Below, piece by piece: positions 25,900 to 38,236 of a DNA stretch of 64,000 nucleotides. Position 1 is the first letter of the stretch; each line of letters begins with the position of its first letter. Source of the stretch: Malurus cyaneus samueli (Eukaryota; Chordata; Aves; Passeriformes; Maluridae); NCBI GenBank assembly GCA_009741485.1, contig CM019217.1:30852061-30916060 (forward strand). The letters are read 5' to 3'. The position numbers and the translations under genes are program-made. Below the pieces are notes generated by a model. That model had not been told where the DNA came from and ran no database searches. It saw only the letters and a list, made by a program, of their open reading frames with translations.

Positions 25900-25985
25900 T
25901 ACTTAAGCAAGGTGTGACTGGATAAGATGACCTCTAGAAGTGCCTTAAAACTCTACGCATTAATTCCATGATTTGGATTCTGGTG
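25900..25985 (+). mobile_element. CR1 LINE 3'-end fragment, degenerate
   Basis: The plus strand contains GACTGGATAAGATGACCTCT followed by AGAAGTGCC and a decayed octamer tail, TTCCATGATTTGGATTCTG. The order is that of the CR1 3' end. No ORF2 sequence can be read upstream, so the fragment is very short or its 5' part is too diverged. It lies 200 bp from a CR1 on the opposite strand. Confidence 0.6.
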
Positions 25986-28086
25986 GTAAACTGGGCTACG
26001 TTAGTTCAATGGTAATAAAACCCCCTCATGTCAGTCAAAATACGTTGCAGAGTTATACCTTTACATTAATTTAATTAAGCACACTAATAGTCCAGTTCTG
26101 AATTTCCCAGGATTTATTTAAAATAAACTGTCTGTAGGCCACAAAACTCTCGAGTAATGTCTTCTGAGATCTAAATGTTCCTTAGATCTTTACAGATTAA
26201 TGGATGTAATATTTTACTGTTTTAATAATATTCCCATTCTTTTCTATCTTTTTCAAGTGCATGTCCCAAAGAGTTAATCTATCTTTCCATTTTGCAAATA
26301 TTGCACATACTATTTGTTGAAGACATCTGTTTGCATCACTCATCAGTTTTACCAGCCCTTTCTTTCCTAGGACAATAGTTATTGCTAAAAGTCTTTAACT
26401 TCCAATTAACACATTAAAAGTACTTATTTTCCTTAGCATTATCCCAAGCAGAATTTCCTTTGATAGGTTCAATGTTTTTAATCCATTCAGTACATGACAC
26501 AAAATTGTATCAATTGCAATGCATTTCCCCAATACTACATGCAGCTTTTTTTTCCCCCAGATAGCTGTCTTGAATTAGTCTCAGAAATAGGATGGACATT
26601 TAATTGAAGCTGTGTCCTTTCTTAATTGTGAAACTATATCTCTTCTCTTGTGAGCATAATACCATACTCTCCAAAACAAATAAAATAAGAATATATCTTA
26701 CCTTGTATTTAATTTCTCCTAACTTCATAGTAATAAATCAACTACAATAGGACAAATTGCACCCTTCATTTTTGTTTCATTATAGAAAATGCACATTAAT
26801 TTTTGAGTCTTCCATTACAATATTAATGGTCAGTTAAATATATTGGTACTCTGAAATAAGCAACCTATAAACTTGCACTTTTTTAATTTAAGGTGGGAAG
26901 AACTTTGTTTACAAGGTATTAGAATGTGAACCGCCAGGGCTTTACTGGGAAATGTTTAGAACTCTGGAATGTGGAATGTCTAAAGCTCTTTGACAGTACA
27001 AAAGACTCAGTTTTATGGAGAAGGATAATCATGTCCATACTGAACATCAAGAAGTTACTTCTACATCCTCATCATCAAGAAAATCAATTATCATACCAAT
27101 ACTGTTTCCTGAAATACTATCTTCTTCTGGGATGCTGTAGAGTATATATCTTGAAGGATATATATTGTTTGAAGGATAAATAAAGTGATTTCAACACTTT
27201 TCATTGTTCTCCCATTGCTTATTCTCACATTACTTATCAGATATAACCCAAGTAGTTTGAACTGTCATGGCATAGGATACAGTCTATCTCATGTCCATGT
27301 GGAAAAAATCTGTTATATTTATTTTGGTAATAAAATCACATAAATTATAAATGCTTCTATAAATTAATTTGTTCTCAAGTCAATGCATTACTAATTGTTT
27401 CTTTGACTTATGCTCTAGTGAATATTTTTTTCCTTTTGATGCAGAGTTTATCAATCAGACAGCATTCTTGGTTCTCCGTTACTGTAACAAATTTGTCTAA
27501 TGTCTATTCTACATATGCATATATTTGCATGTGAAACAAAGGCATAATAATTTTAAAAATCCAGACTTAATTTTAAAGTCTTGTTGTATAATTAAGCATA
27601 TATTATCAAATTTTTGAGACATTTACTATTATGTAGCAATAGGATATTTGTTAATTATACTCAAAGTACATTTTAGAAATCACACAATACAATTCCACTA
27701 AAAAGTCGCTGTGCCATGACAAGGTTCAGTCATCTCTCATTCAAGTCTGAACATTTTCTTTTCCCATGCTTCCACTGTCCAGAATCTGCTTATTCAGGAA
27801 CAGAGCAAATGAAAAATGCGCATAGAGCTTTTCAAAAGCATAGTGACAGTGATAATCTGATAGCAAAGACAGTGAATGAGCACACAGTTTTGGTTGACTG
27901 GATAACGTTCAGCTGTCAAGCTGCAGAGATGATATTTTTATTCAGAATATAAAAGTAACCATGTGTTCCACTTGGCTTCTAGGAATCAGTCACCAAGACA
28001 CCCTCTGAGCAGCCCGTGCCTCAGTGAGCCTGGATGTGGCAAAATCCATTGGCAAGTGGATTCTCAGCCATCGACTGAACCAACCT

Positions 28087-28163
28087 GATGGATGCAAAGT
28101 CACCAATGCAAAATGGATGGATGATGGATGCAAAATCCATGGATGGATGTAAAATCACCAGTG
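28087..28163 (+). repeat. GGAT-rich short minisatellite
   Basis: A 22-bp unit at 28087-28108 (starting GATGGATGCAAAGTCACC) recurs with three changes at 28142-28163, a period of 55 bp. The segment between is built from GGAT or GATG tetramers and a further GATGGATGCAAAATCC copy. The whole is an imperfect tandem array. Confidence 0.75.
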
Positions 28164-31100
28164 GGCTGCAATGCCCCGGAGATATAGCTGGACTGTCTGG
28201 GTTCTGCCCTGAGGAAGTCTTGGTGTGACAAGTCTTGGCACTTGTCCAGAGTGCCAGAATATGACATTGTATTCAAAAGGAGTTTAGAATCAAAAATACA
28301 AAGGAAAGACAAAAGTTTATGCAAGAGGGGCATCCAAGGTTACTGGATCAGTTTACAAACTAGTACAATATTTAAATGTTATTATAGTAAGGATCAGGTT
28401 TAAAATACTATTACTTTAGTGACATGCAATTCCATATAAATTCTCTCAGCTGCTTATTGCCCTCTTCATATGAAGTAATTTTGACTTGCCATTTAAAAAG
28501 GAAAAAAAAAAATCTAGTTTTCCTTTGCCTGGACAAAAATATTAAGAACACCCAGTGATGTTTTCCAATAAAATATGTATTTACATTCCACCAGGAATTA
28601 TTTATATGTCTACTAAGTTCTAACTATCATTTTCATAAACATAAATGGTGTTAGCTTTAATATGTGTTGCATCAACTATTATACTGAAAAAATGACAGAT
28701 GGAGGAAAGTACATATTGATAATTAATATTTCTGAAAGGTTTAAAAAGGCTAAGTATGATTTTTTTTTTGTTTAAATAATGTAAACTTACATTTTTAGAC
28801 ACATATATAAACTTAAATACATTTACTGTGTACTAAACTGCATATTCAATATAAAAGTTATTTTTAAAGAAATGTATAATTTAGCATACCCATTAATAAG
28901 TCTGAGATGCAGTAATTATGTCCTATCTGACACAAGTTAATTCAATAAAATAATCAGTTTTGCAGGTAACTCTAATATTACACAGTGCAAAATGTGTACC
29001 TGAAAACCTATATGAACTGCATTTTTTTCAGACAAAACCTCCCCTGATTCATCTAAGGATTAAAAGTAAAAATGTTTTTTTCATGCTTTATTTTGAGTTA
29101 TAGATAACTGGTTTGTGAAGCTGTTATAAGTTTATTTAATTGAAATACGAGTATAATTTAAATTTAAATATTTTGAATTTTTTTTCTTTTACTAATGCAT
29201 TGCTTATATAACATGTTTTATACAGATCTAAAATGATGTATATTGAAAAACCCCTTTAATCTCTACACATAACATGAGGGAATCTGTCAGCTCCATTTCA
29301 TACTGCAGTTATAAAGGGTATAACTACTTAATGGGGTTGATAAACAGACATCTTTGAGGGCCAATGGCTATTATTTACACTGGTTCATAGACTGTAGTAA
29401 AAGCTTTTTTTGTTTGGCCAAGGAATGCAAGTCCACAAAAACTTTCATAACAGCCTGCATTCATTGGCAATATTAGAGCTAATATCATGCCTGGTATGTG
29501 CTCATTAGGTCCATCACTTTGAGTGACACTGTGGTGTTTATAGCCTCTGGAAGTGATCTGGATGAGGTTATTAGCCCAAGAGAGCAGTTTATACCAATGT
29601 CAATTTTCTGTACCCAAGAAGCAAGCCTCAAGGAGTTGAACAGAAGGAAGCACCAGGAACCAAACTGTTGGAGAAAATTAATTTTGCCTGCATTTCAGTC
29701 TTCAGTGTGATAAAGTCAATGGAATGTTAAGAAGCTTAGTAAATAAGTCATTTGGTGATTCTTGCATTAAAAAATTGACCTGTCAAAAAATTTGGGTACA
29801 TGCTGGCTTCAGACAGCAAAATCTGTTTGCTACACTAAAGAGAGAGTTGAGGAATGACAAAAGATGTGCATTAAAGTATATAAAACTGTTAATGGTTGCA
29901 TACAGACCACTTCTGATCTGTCACTGATGAGCTCCATTTGCATGACTGCATCTAACCATTGAAGGCAAAACAATTTAAAAGACTTATTTATTGATTAATC
30001 AATTTATTAACAATGACTTCCCAATTGAATATGTCATATATATACAACCTTTATCAACATTTATGTTTATTATTGCAAAAAAAAATGATAACAAAGAGTG
30101 CCCTTCTATGGTTTTTCCCTACTATAAAATTTATTGCAAAAGACAATATGAAGCTCTAGATAATGTCTGCACCTTGCTTAAGTGTTTCTTAATTTAGTGA
30201 GCTGTAGTTAAAACAGTCTTCTAAGGGATTTAAATTATTTTAAAGTTACTGTGCTTCTCTGGTATGCTCTCCATCATAACATAAATGAAATAAATTTGAC
30301 TTAGTTATAAAAACATCATATAAAAACACATGAAGCACTCATGCCCATGAAATAACAGAACACCCACATCCCTGTGCTACCAGGTGGTTACTTGCTGCTC
30401 TCTTTTAATTACTTCTGTTTGAAATTACTTTTATGAAAGATGCTAAGAACCATAGGCTATTGTGATGGCATAAAAATTTGAAGGAGGTCAGCAGACTATG
30501 TACTAAATAGCAATCTGCTTTTTTTTTTGCTTTTTTTTTTTCCCCTCAACAAACATTTAATTATCTGTTTACAGGAATAAATTAAAAGTAGTTTTGTTTA
30601 CCCTGGTCCTTTTCATGCAACTAACCTTGCAGAATATTTAGAGGATTGTGTGTGGATAGGAAATGTGTGCTCATACTATGTCTCACTAAATGTCTTGGAA
30701 AACACTATTTCTAATAATAAACAAATGCATAGTAAATTTTATTATTTAGAATTTGGTCATCAATATGTACTTGGTTGCAAAGTTTTTTGCTTCAGTTTGA
30801 TTTTTTTTATATAGGTACAGCAGAAAAGCAAGAAAGGGAGAAGAAATACCATTCCTCTCTGTCAGAATGTATTGTAGCATGAAAATGCATGAAAATGTCT
30901 GAGCAGGAATTGTGTGATCTTCCATACAGCAATTTTCTTGAAATGTATCAATAAAAGCGACTTTCAGCCATTTTATCTGTCCAAAGGACCACCTTGGGAC
31001 TTGCTTTTTTGCTTCCATTCATCCTTTCCCATCATCTCCTCTTGTGCATTGACACATTGTACTGAGTTGCAGCTTTTTCCTTGGTAGCCAGTACAAAATC

Positions 31101-31188
31101 TTCTCTTCAGAAGGGTTCCTTTCTCTGATATCTCTCCATTTACATTAACATTTCTAGAAAGATCAGGAAATAGAGAACTGTGAGGGTC

Positions 31189-31189
31189 A

Positions 31190-31216
<27 letters not shown>
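31189..31216. repeat. Poly-A run (A28)
   Basis: Twenty-eight uninterrupted A follow TGAGGGTC. The sequence upstream shows no processed-pseudogene or SINE character that I can recognise, so this is listed as a homopolymer only. Confidence 0.9.
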
Positions 31217-31220
<4 letters not shown>

Positions 31221-32098
31221 CCAATGGAAAATAGCCACTAAAACAACAAAAGACTTTGTGAAAACCATTGACAACCTCTTCCTGTTTTCTTCTGTGCCCA
31301 AGATCTTCCCTTAATGCTGCTCACTGATGTAATTATACCTTATTACTGCTTGTTCAAAGGGATTTTTGCTTTAAGGCACTTTCTCTCTGGAGTCCATCTA
31401 TTTCATTTAGTTTATACTGCTATAACTGAAAGAGTAGGACTTAGAAAAGTGTTAAATGAAAACCTACATTTTTAATTTAAATAACTTTTTCTTCTGGCTA
31501 ATCAGAAGTATTTAATTCCAAAACATTCCTTTATGGTTTGAAAAGTCACCAAAAGAAATGGACTACACACATACTCTATCTTCTGAGTAATTTTTGTTTA
31601 ATTTACTGAAAAAAGAATGAGTTTTACTGTTCCCGGTACTTAGAGTCAATAAATCCATATATTATTCTACCTCATTCATCTTGATGAAAAGTAAGAACTA
31701 GAAGGTAAATTCTTACTCAATAACCAAATCCTCTTTGAAAGGATTTGTCCCCCTAAGAAATCAAACAGTGTCTTTCTATTTGATTACTATTCTACAGTAT
31801 TTGTTCTGGGTATGTGACAAATGTCATTTATTCACCCAATGTCAGCTTCTACCTCAAACAAAGTGTGACATTACTGGGTATGATGACTATCATGATGACA
31901 TGGGATTTGGTTGGTATTTGTAGCAGACTCCATACTGCTTCAAATTTTTAAATGTGTTGACTGTGAGCAAATGTTTGCCCAAGAGTTTTATTATGCAGAA
32001 AGAAAATAAAAGGCTACACGCGAAAGAAATGAGACAGCTTTGAGAATATTTTTCTTTGCATTTTCTATATCTCCTCACTGATCTTTGGTAACTATTCC

Positions 32099-32126
32099 TT
32101 TTTTTTTTTTTTTTTTTTTTTTTTTT
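32099..32126. repeat. Poly-T run (T28)
   Basis: Twenty-eight uninterrupted T lie between ATTCC and GGTTCTGAG. It is a simple homopolymer about 110 bp upstream of the hairpin at 32236. Confidence 0.9.
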
Positions 32127-32235
32127 GGTTCTGAGAGATATATAAACAGTCTAATGCTAGAAACTTAAGTACACCATTCATATCAAACATCATAAGTATA
32201 TTCAGGAATGATTTTTTCCTCTGAGGCAGAGGTAC

Positions 32236-32273
32236 ATTTTGAAATTGATCACTGCTGGGATCAATTTCAAAAT
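32236..32273. repeat. Perfect 15-bp inverted repeat (hairpin)
   Basis: The left arm ATTTTGAAATTGATC (32236-32250) is followed by the 8-nt loop ACTGCTGG (32251-32258) and the exact reverse complement of the arm (32259-32273). Pairing stops at both ends. No T run follows on either strand that would suggest a terminator-like element. No mature RNA family is suggested by the sequence, and the stem is short for a microRNA precursor. Confidence 0.95.
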
Positions 32274-33469
32274 TGATTGAAGTATTGAAAGGAGTAGAAC
32301 AGCACCAAGTATGCTTTTAAATGTATTTAACGAACAAGGGGTACAGACTTCTTGGTTCTTGCTGTTGCTTTTGTTGGTGAATAAAGTCAGCTAATGTAAG
32401 TGCCAATTTCCCAGTCTTGGAAGAGTACGGCCACACGGGTATAATGTGCTGGCCAAGTTCAACACAAACCCAATTACAGCTACCCCTCAAGCTTTTTGAA
32501 AACCCATAGGATTAGTGAGAGCCTTAATAAGCTGCCTAACTTGTAATCCTCTATTTATCCATAGTAAGTGATGGGGGGAAGGAGAGAGCAATTTTTTAGA
32601 AAGTTTTCAGAAGCTGGAGTTTTGTCTTTATGTCAAATTAAGGCATCGAAGTTATCAAGAACATCCAAAAATGGAGTTTTGTGCCCGTTGTATGAGTTCA
32701 GTTATTTTGTTAGGTTGCCATCCTTTCAGTAGGAATTAGGAGTGACTAACCTAGCTCAGAAAAGTTACTGCTGCAGAAATTTGCACTTATGTAAGGAACT
32801 ACACAAGGGTACTCAGTGGGAATTATAATTAATATTTTGTATGTTGATTTCAAGGATTTATTTCCACCATTTTCACATGATGTTATGCAGAAAGAATAAG
32901 AGCAAGTTTCCAGCTTTTCCTGGGAAAACGCAGCTTGGAGAAAAACTTCAAAATTATTATATTTTTATTTACAATTTAACAGTCTTGTAAAGAAGAAATT
33001 GTTTAGAAAGATTTATTAAAACTAACTGCTTGCTGGACAGTATTATCAAAAGTGTAGATAATGGGCTGATGCAAATCATTACTTCACTCATATCCAGAGA
33101 GCTGAGATCAGTTTTGCATTCCTGGACATGAGATACTTTGTCAAGTAGCTTGTGTCTAGTTTATTGATAGAGTGCATACCACACATCTACCACAAATATA
33201 TGGTATATATTTTTTGATGTGCACTCCCTTAGTCCTATTTAGACAGAACTGTTCTTTACATAGATTTTTGGTGGGTTTTTGCTTTGTTCTGGGTTTGTTT
33301 TCAGATACTGTTCATGGCAAATTACAAAAACCTGACATATAGGAAGATGCAGGTAAGATATACTGTAAAAAACTTACGTTTGTGTGAAACATGTGGCTTA
33401 TGGACTAACATAAAATGTGTTGTCCAACATTTAGCAGACATCACCCTGCATTACCATGCATATTTATAT

Positions 33470-33510
33470 ATCTGATTTCTATATATTCATACTCATCTGA
33501 TTTCTATATA
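33470..33510 (+). repeat. 16-bp direct repeat
   Basis: ATCTGATTTCTATATA occurs at 33470-33485 and exactly again at 33495-33510, a period of 25 bp. This is probably a small local duplication. Confidence 0.9.
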
Positions 33511-34802
33511 AACCTCATGTAATGTGCAATAAAACAAGTGAATAAGTTTTAGTAGGTTCGGCATGTTTTGGAATAAGCTTATCCGGACACAAAAACTTTC
33601 TCAGTACGTGCCACAGAAAATGAATGCATTGGCCTTTAAAATTGTATCACCAGCATCAAATATTAGGGTCTAGACACTAGGAAAAAAAAAGTAACATATT
33701 TTAGTCTGCGATCATCATATTTTAGTTCATGATCTGTAGTCAAGATCAATTTTCTAGACCTATCTCTAATATTTTGTCTGCTTGAAAATTTCTCAAATGA
33801 TGGTGTAACTATCTCTTCTACTCTGTACAGTAATAAAATAATTTGACAGGGTATTTCCTTTATAGACCACTGCCCATTTGCTTCCCTGAGGCATCTTCAG
33901 GTTTGTAGCTTCTCAAAATGTAGATGATGCTTTCAGAATACACTTTAAAAATTTATACATATATATCAACATAAACATATTTTGTTGCTGTTATTCTCTT
34001 TCCTCTTTTTGTTTCCATCCCAAAATGTATGTACATTAACCTATGCACGATGTGACACTTCCTTCCTGAGAGAAGAGTGGCCAATTTTTAGGAGGCTAAA
34101 GGACTACTGTAGCATGGAAACAATACCAACTCTCCCTTTCTGTGCATGAACAGATTAGATAAATTAATTTTGTAATTGCTTTTACAGAACGCAAAAATGC
34201 TTCTGATGCATGGAATAATTGCTTACCTTTCTATTTCTCTTTGATGAATTGGGAAAAATCTGAATCTATCCAAATGAAGGCTTTGTGTACACAAATATTC
34301 CATTTGCATCCTGTTATTGAGCATTTTAGATTAACCTGGGGCTTTTCTTTTTTACTTTTATATGTAGTTTCCCATTCTGGAAAAATACTTTATTTTTTAG
34401 CCCTCTGACCAGGAATTTGGGGGCTGTACTGCCATTAGTTTCTTGCCATTTTTTCCTTGAAAGCTTTTCCCATTATTTCCAACATGACATAGGGAAATAA
34501 TGTCTATCTTCTCCTAGATATATTATGAGTATTCTGTAGCTCATTCTCTAAATGAAATTTTAAATTTCTGCCCTAGTTGTTGTCAACCAAGTCTCATGAT
34601 TAACAATATAAAATTCTATTTGCATTTCAAATGTTTAATAATTCCTTTAAAAAAAAAACCAACACAGGCTAATGCTTTTGAATCAGAACTCTTGTATTAA
34701 ATCTCCTCTTTTTCTAAGAAATCTGGGGGTTTTATGCCATCTTTCCTCACCCCTGTATTATTAACTACTGTATGTCACTGCCAATAGTCGCTTTTTAATT
34801 GA

Positions 34803-35040
34803 CACTGGTGAGACTTTGGCCTGGACTACTGCATTCAGTTTTCTTTGGAAGACACTAAGAAACAAGAAAACAAACAAACAAACAAAAACATTGGCAGGGA
34901 TCCAGAACAGAACAAATCAGAAAGCCAAGAGTTTTAGAAATCACTATGATGTATATTCAGCTGAAAGAGCTAATTGCTCCTACAAAAGGTCTGGAAGAAA
35001 GGTACATTGATGTGCCTCTACATGCACTCAAAAAGGGACA
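34803..35040 (+). mobile_element. CR1 LINE ORF2 C-terminal fragment
   Basis: The segment starts with TGGTGAGACTTTGGCCTGGA and a TACTGCATTCAGTTTTC block, which corresponds to the LVRPHLEYCVQF region of CR1 ORF2. It continues with GGATCCAGAACAGAACAA and CTGAAAGAGCTAATTG, in the same order as the C-terminal part of ORF2. A (CAAA)n insertion at 34867-34888 interrupts it. No open frame is preserved and the 3' end of a CR1 is not visible afterwards. The right boundary is approximate. Confidence 0.65.
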
Positions 35041-35142
35041 ATAGTCTCCCATTTCTACTGAAAAAATTATTAAATGGGTAAGGAAAGAATTCATTTCAAA
35101 GTGTAAATTTGCCATGAAGAAGGCCTTCATTGGAAAACTAAA

Positions 35143-35439
35143 ATGGACTTTCTGTTTTTTAAAATATATATTTTTGAGCATGTTAAATTTAAAAAAAAAA
35201 AATGGAAAAGATTATTCTGGGAGGTATTGAAAAACAACAAGGAGGACAACACATTTATTGACCACAGCCAGTACGGCTTCATGAGAGGAAGGTCCTGCTT
35301 GTCAAGCCTGATTTCCCTCTACAACAGAGCAACCCATCTAGGAAAGCCAGTGGATGTAATTTTTCTAGACTTCAGCATAGATTTTGATGTGGTCTCACAC
35401 AGTGTCCTGGAACAAAATATCCAGCACACAGCTGGATAA
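35143..35439 (+). pseudogene. CR1 reverse transcriptase remnant
   Basis: This is the longest surviving open stretch (98 codons) of the CR1 ORF2 copy. The LDFS catalytic block is still recognisable, but the usual LDFSKAFD has become LDFSIDFD. The methionine at the start lies in non-CR1 sequence and is not a real start. The recognisable homology begins near the FWEVLKNN peptide. Confidence 0.75.
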
Positions 35440-35580
35440 CCACCTTATTTGATGGGTGAGCAACTGGCTCACAGATCGAGTACAAAGGCTTATAATGAAA
35501 TGGGGTAACATCAGGCTGGCAACTGACCACTTGTGGGGTTTTGCAGGGATCTATCTTAGGCCCATTAGAAGTAACCAAGA
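35185..35580 (+). mobile_element. CR1 LINE ORF2 reverse-transcriptase fragment
   Basis: The frame at 35143-35439 carries YGFMRGRSCL followed by VDVIFLDFS and FDVVSHSVL. These are the conserved blocks around the first catalytic aspartate of CR1-type reverse transcriptase. After a frameshift the frame at 35456 carries NWLTDRVQRL, the next conserved block, and a decayed remnant of the following VPQGSVLGP block is readable at about 35530-35565. The second catalytic box is not present. It is 5'- and 3'-truncated, frameshifted and inactive. Confidence 0.85.
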
Positions 35581-36816
35581 TTGTAAACTCAAAGGCTTTT
35601 ACATACATATATTTAGTGCTCTGTTGAGAATATTTTGTGTACAACTGATGGCAGCTTGCACTACAGGTGCAAAGAAATAGGAAAAGCAAATCTGTCAGTT
35701 TATAGGGTAGTGGAAAGTATGAAGTGTCATAGAATTACTGGACCATATGCAAAAAGGAGTTTATGCAGCTTAATATAGGAAGAAATAAAACAAAAGTAGT
35801 TGATCCAGTATGATAGATTGAGAGTTACTATTTAATTTATTTACTTTAAATTGTTTTTCACTTTGAGTTACATTTGTTGGGAGTATTAGAAGTGGGGAAA
35901 GCTGTAATTTAGCATTTACTAAATGCTATAGAGTCATACTGAGACTTATCAATCCATTTGACAAGTACTTACAGTTCTCACTTCAATGCACAAAAATGAT
36001 AAACAATGAGTCCACAAAGCTTTTTCCTGATAATTTATTAAATAAAGGCTAGAAAGAAAACCAAAAATCTCTGCAAATCTGATTGCTGCTGTCAGGTCTT
36101 GTTAGCAATTTTATTATTTGTGTAAGCATATAATACATACATAAGTGTGGGCTACGCACATTATAAATTAAGTCACCTTTAGACACACTTTCAAATAGAA
36201 TTAGTATATAAATGTTTGTACACTCTTCTTGAAATGAAATTTCCAAATAAAAATCCATTTGCTGTAAAGTCACAGTTATGCAATGGAAACTCATGAAACT
36301 AAGGGCTATCACTAGCTTTGGTGTTCCTTTGAAAATTTCTCTCTTTAATCTTCATAAATATCTGTTCACTGTCATGTTTTCCTTTTATATCTACTTATTT
36401 GTTGGACTGACTTGTGCTTTGAGGTAAGTTTGTGCAATGCACTGAAGAATCTTGTTATTCCTTAATAGAGGCAGATATTGTGTAGAAAATTGCTGAAATT
36501 CCCCATGGCATATGGTTTGCAGTAAAACTTTTAATGACCCTGCAAACATCAATCACAGAGTTAGGAAGCAGGGAATTTCCCCCCCATACCCCAGATTTTT
36601 CTATTTCTAAAGGTGTTTACTAAGAGTAAACACAACATTCTGTACTCCCTTCAATTTTTCCACATTTTAGTTTTTTTTTATTGTTTCATTTTTTTTTTAA
36701 TCTAAAAAGATGGCTGCTGGATGACAACATAGTCTTTATTGCACGCTAGATAAAATGTAAGGGTAATAAAGTTCAGCTAAAGTGAATCAATCTGATAAAC
36801 ATTGGGTGAAAAAACC

Positions 36817-36852
36817 CAGTAATAATACAGGAATAATACCCAGGAATAATAC
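36817..36852 (+). repeat. 13-bp tandem repeat
   Basis: CAGGAATAATAC occurs at 36828-36839 and 36841-36852, preceded by a shorter diverged unit CAGTAATAATA at 36817. It is a small local tandem. Confidence 0.85.
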
Positions 36853-38168
36853 ATTACCTGTAACCACGTAGATAATTATGGCAATTTTTAAATTTATGTT
36901 TAAAATTAAAACAAATTAATTCTTTAAGATAAGTGTCAGATGATTAGGGTAATTAAATACGGTTGAAAATGCTGTTTTTAAAAAAGTAATTGGCCAGATT
37001 CAGAATCAGAATAGGTTTCCACATATCCCTAAAAATATATATATAATTTGGACCTACAGTCAAGTCTATTTTGTTTTAAGTTTTTCTTTCTGATACTTAT
37101 GCTGATCTCAAAAGAAGTGACAGGGGTTAAATTTTCAACGAGATTGAGGCAAATCTACCTCCAGCTGATGTTTTCATCCAGAACACAAGGCCTAGAGGTT
37201 TCATTCTGCATAAGATGCACCTGAAGACTTGAAATGACATTATTCATAGAGTAGGATGTGCTCTGAGCCAGTTTTTACCCCACTGCATTTACTGCAGTGG
37301 AAGCAGAGACTCCTAATGCAGGCAATGCAAGTACTTCGCCCTATATTTGGACCTCTTCATACTGTAGTTATCTTTTTATTTAAAGAACTTCAGTGTTTAA
37401 TATTTTACTCTTCTCTCCTTCCACTAATATACGTGTACAATGTATACAATTTTTTGAGGTAGATTTAAATTTACTCATGTGTAGTGTGTATCTGTTTTGG
37501 CTCAGAGAAGCAGTCTCTCCCAAACAATCCTCCACTTCTGCCTTCCATCTTCCAAGGAGTGAAAACTGCCACAATGGCTTTTGTCCCTGAGCAAACACAA
37601 CTGGCCACTGTTCACATCAAAATATGTCTTAAACAAAAAAGAAGCTTCTTTCTACTTAGAAACAAATCTGTATTGCTGTTGTTTCTAACTCTGAAGCACT
37701 TTATTTTCTGAGACTATTACTCTTATTTCTTCTTATATCTCCTCTTATCTTTCTGTATTTTGCCACCTAAAGAAGTCTTCTTCTCACTTTGTTCCTTTAG
37801 CACTTCCACAGTTGAAAATCCAGTGTTAAAAATGCAAGATTATGACTTCAGGACAGAAATAAAGGACAAGATTCATATGATATAATAGAAAGAAAGCATA
37901 TTCCTCCTGGAAAACATGAGAGAAAATGGTTTCATCCATTTATGTATTTATGAATAAACATTTCTGCCATATATTATTAATATATATTTCTGCATTCATG
38001 TACATAGTTATTATTTGTTCTAATTGTTTTTCCCTGCAATTTCATGATACAACATTTCTAATCATTCATTCTGTGAACTTTTGATATTTCATAATAAATT
38101 ACTTTAGACCAATTTTTTTCTGCAATATTCATTCATTTTCTTCCTCTGGAGAAAGACAGCAGAGGTGG

Positions 38169-38236
38169 TTTTTTTTTTTTTTTTTGTTTTGTTGTTTGTT
38201 TTGTTTTATTTTGTTGTTTGTTTGTTTGTTTGTTTT
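38169..38236. repeat. T17 and (TTTG)n tract
   Basis: A run of 17 T passes into GTTTT and GTTTG units. This is low-complexity sequence on one strand, with no poly-A-tailed element visible beside it. Confidence 0.9.

Larger units (their letters stand above)
25986..34802. other. Gene-free sequence
   Basis: No gene or nameable mobile element is visible over almost 9 kb. It contains a GGAT-rich minisatellite at about 28.09 kb, homopolymers at 31.19 and 32.10 kb, a pyrimidine tract at 30518-30546, and a perfect hairpin at 32236-32273. Open frames are all under 91 codons and unrecognised. The 32.38-32.59 kb part has high complexity, with several TAAT or ATTA cores, and looks different from the surrounding AT-rich sequence. 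Confidence 0.55.

Noticed and set aside
31189..31216. Poly-A run considered as the tail of a retroposed gene copy
   Set aside because: The upstream sequence has no recognisable mRNA, no AATAAA at the right distance, and no flanking target-site duplication.
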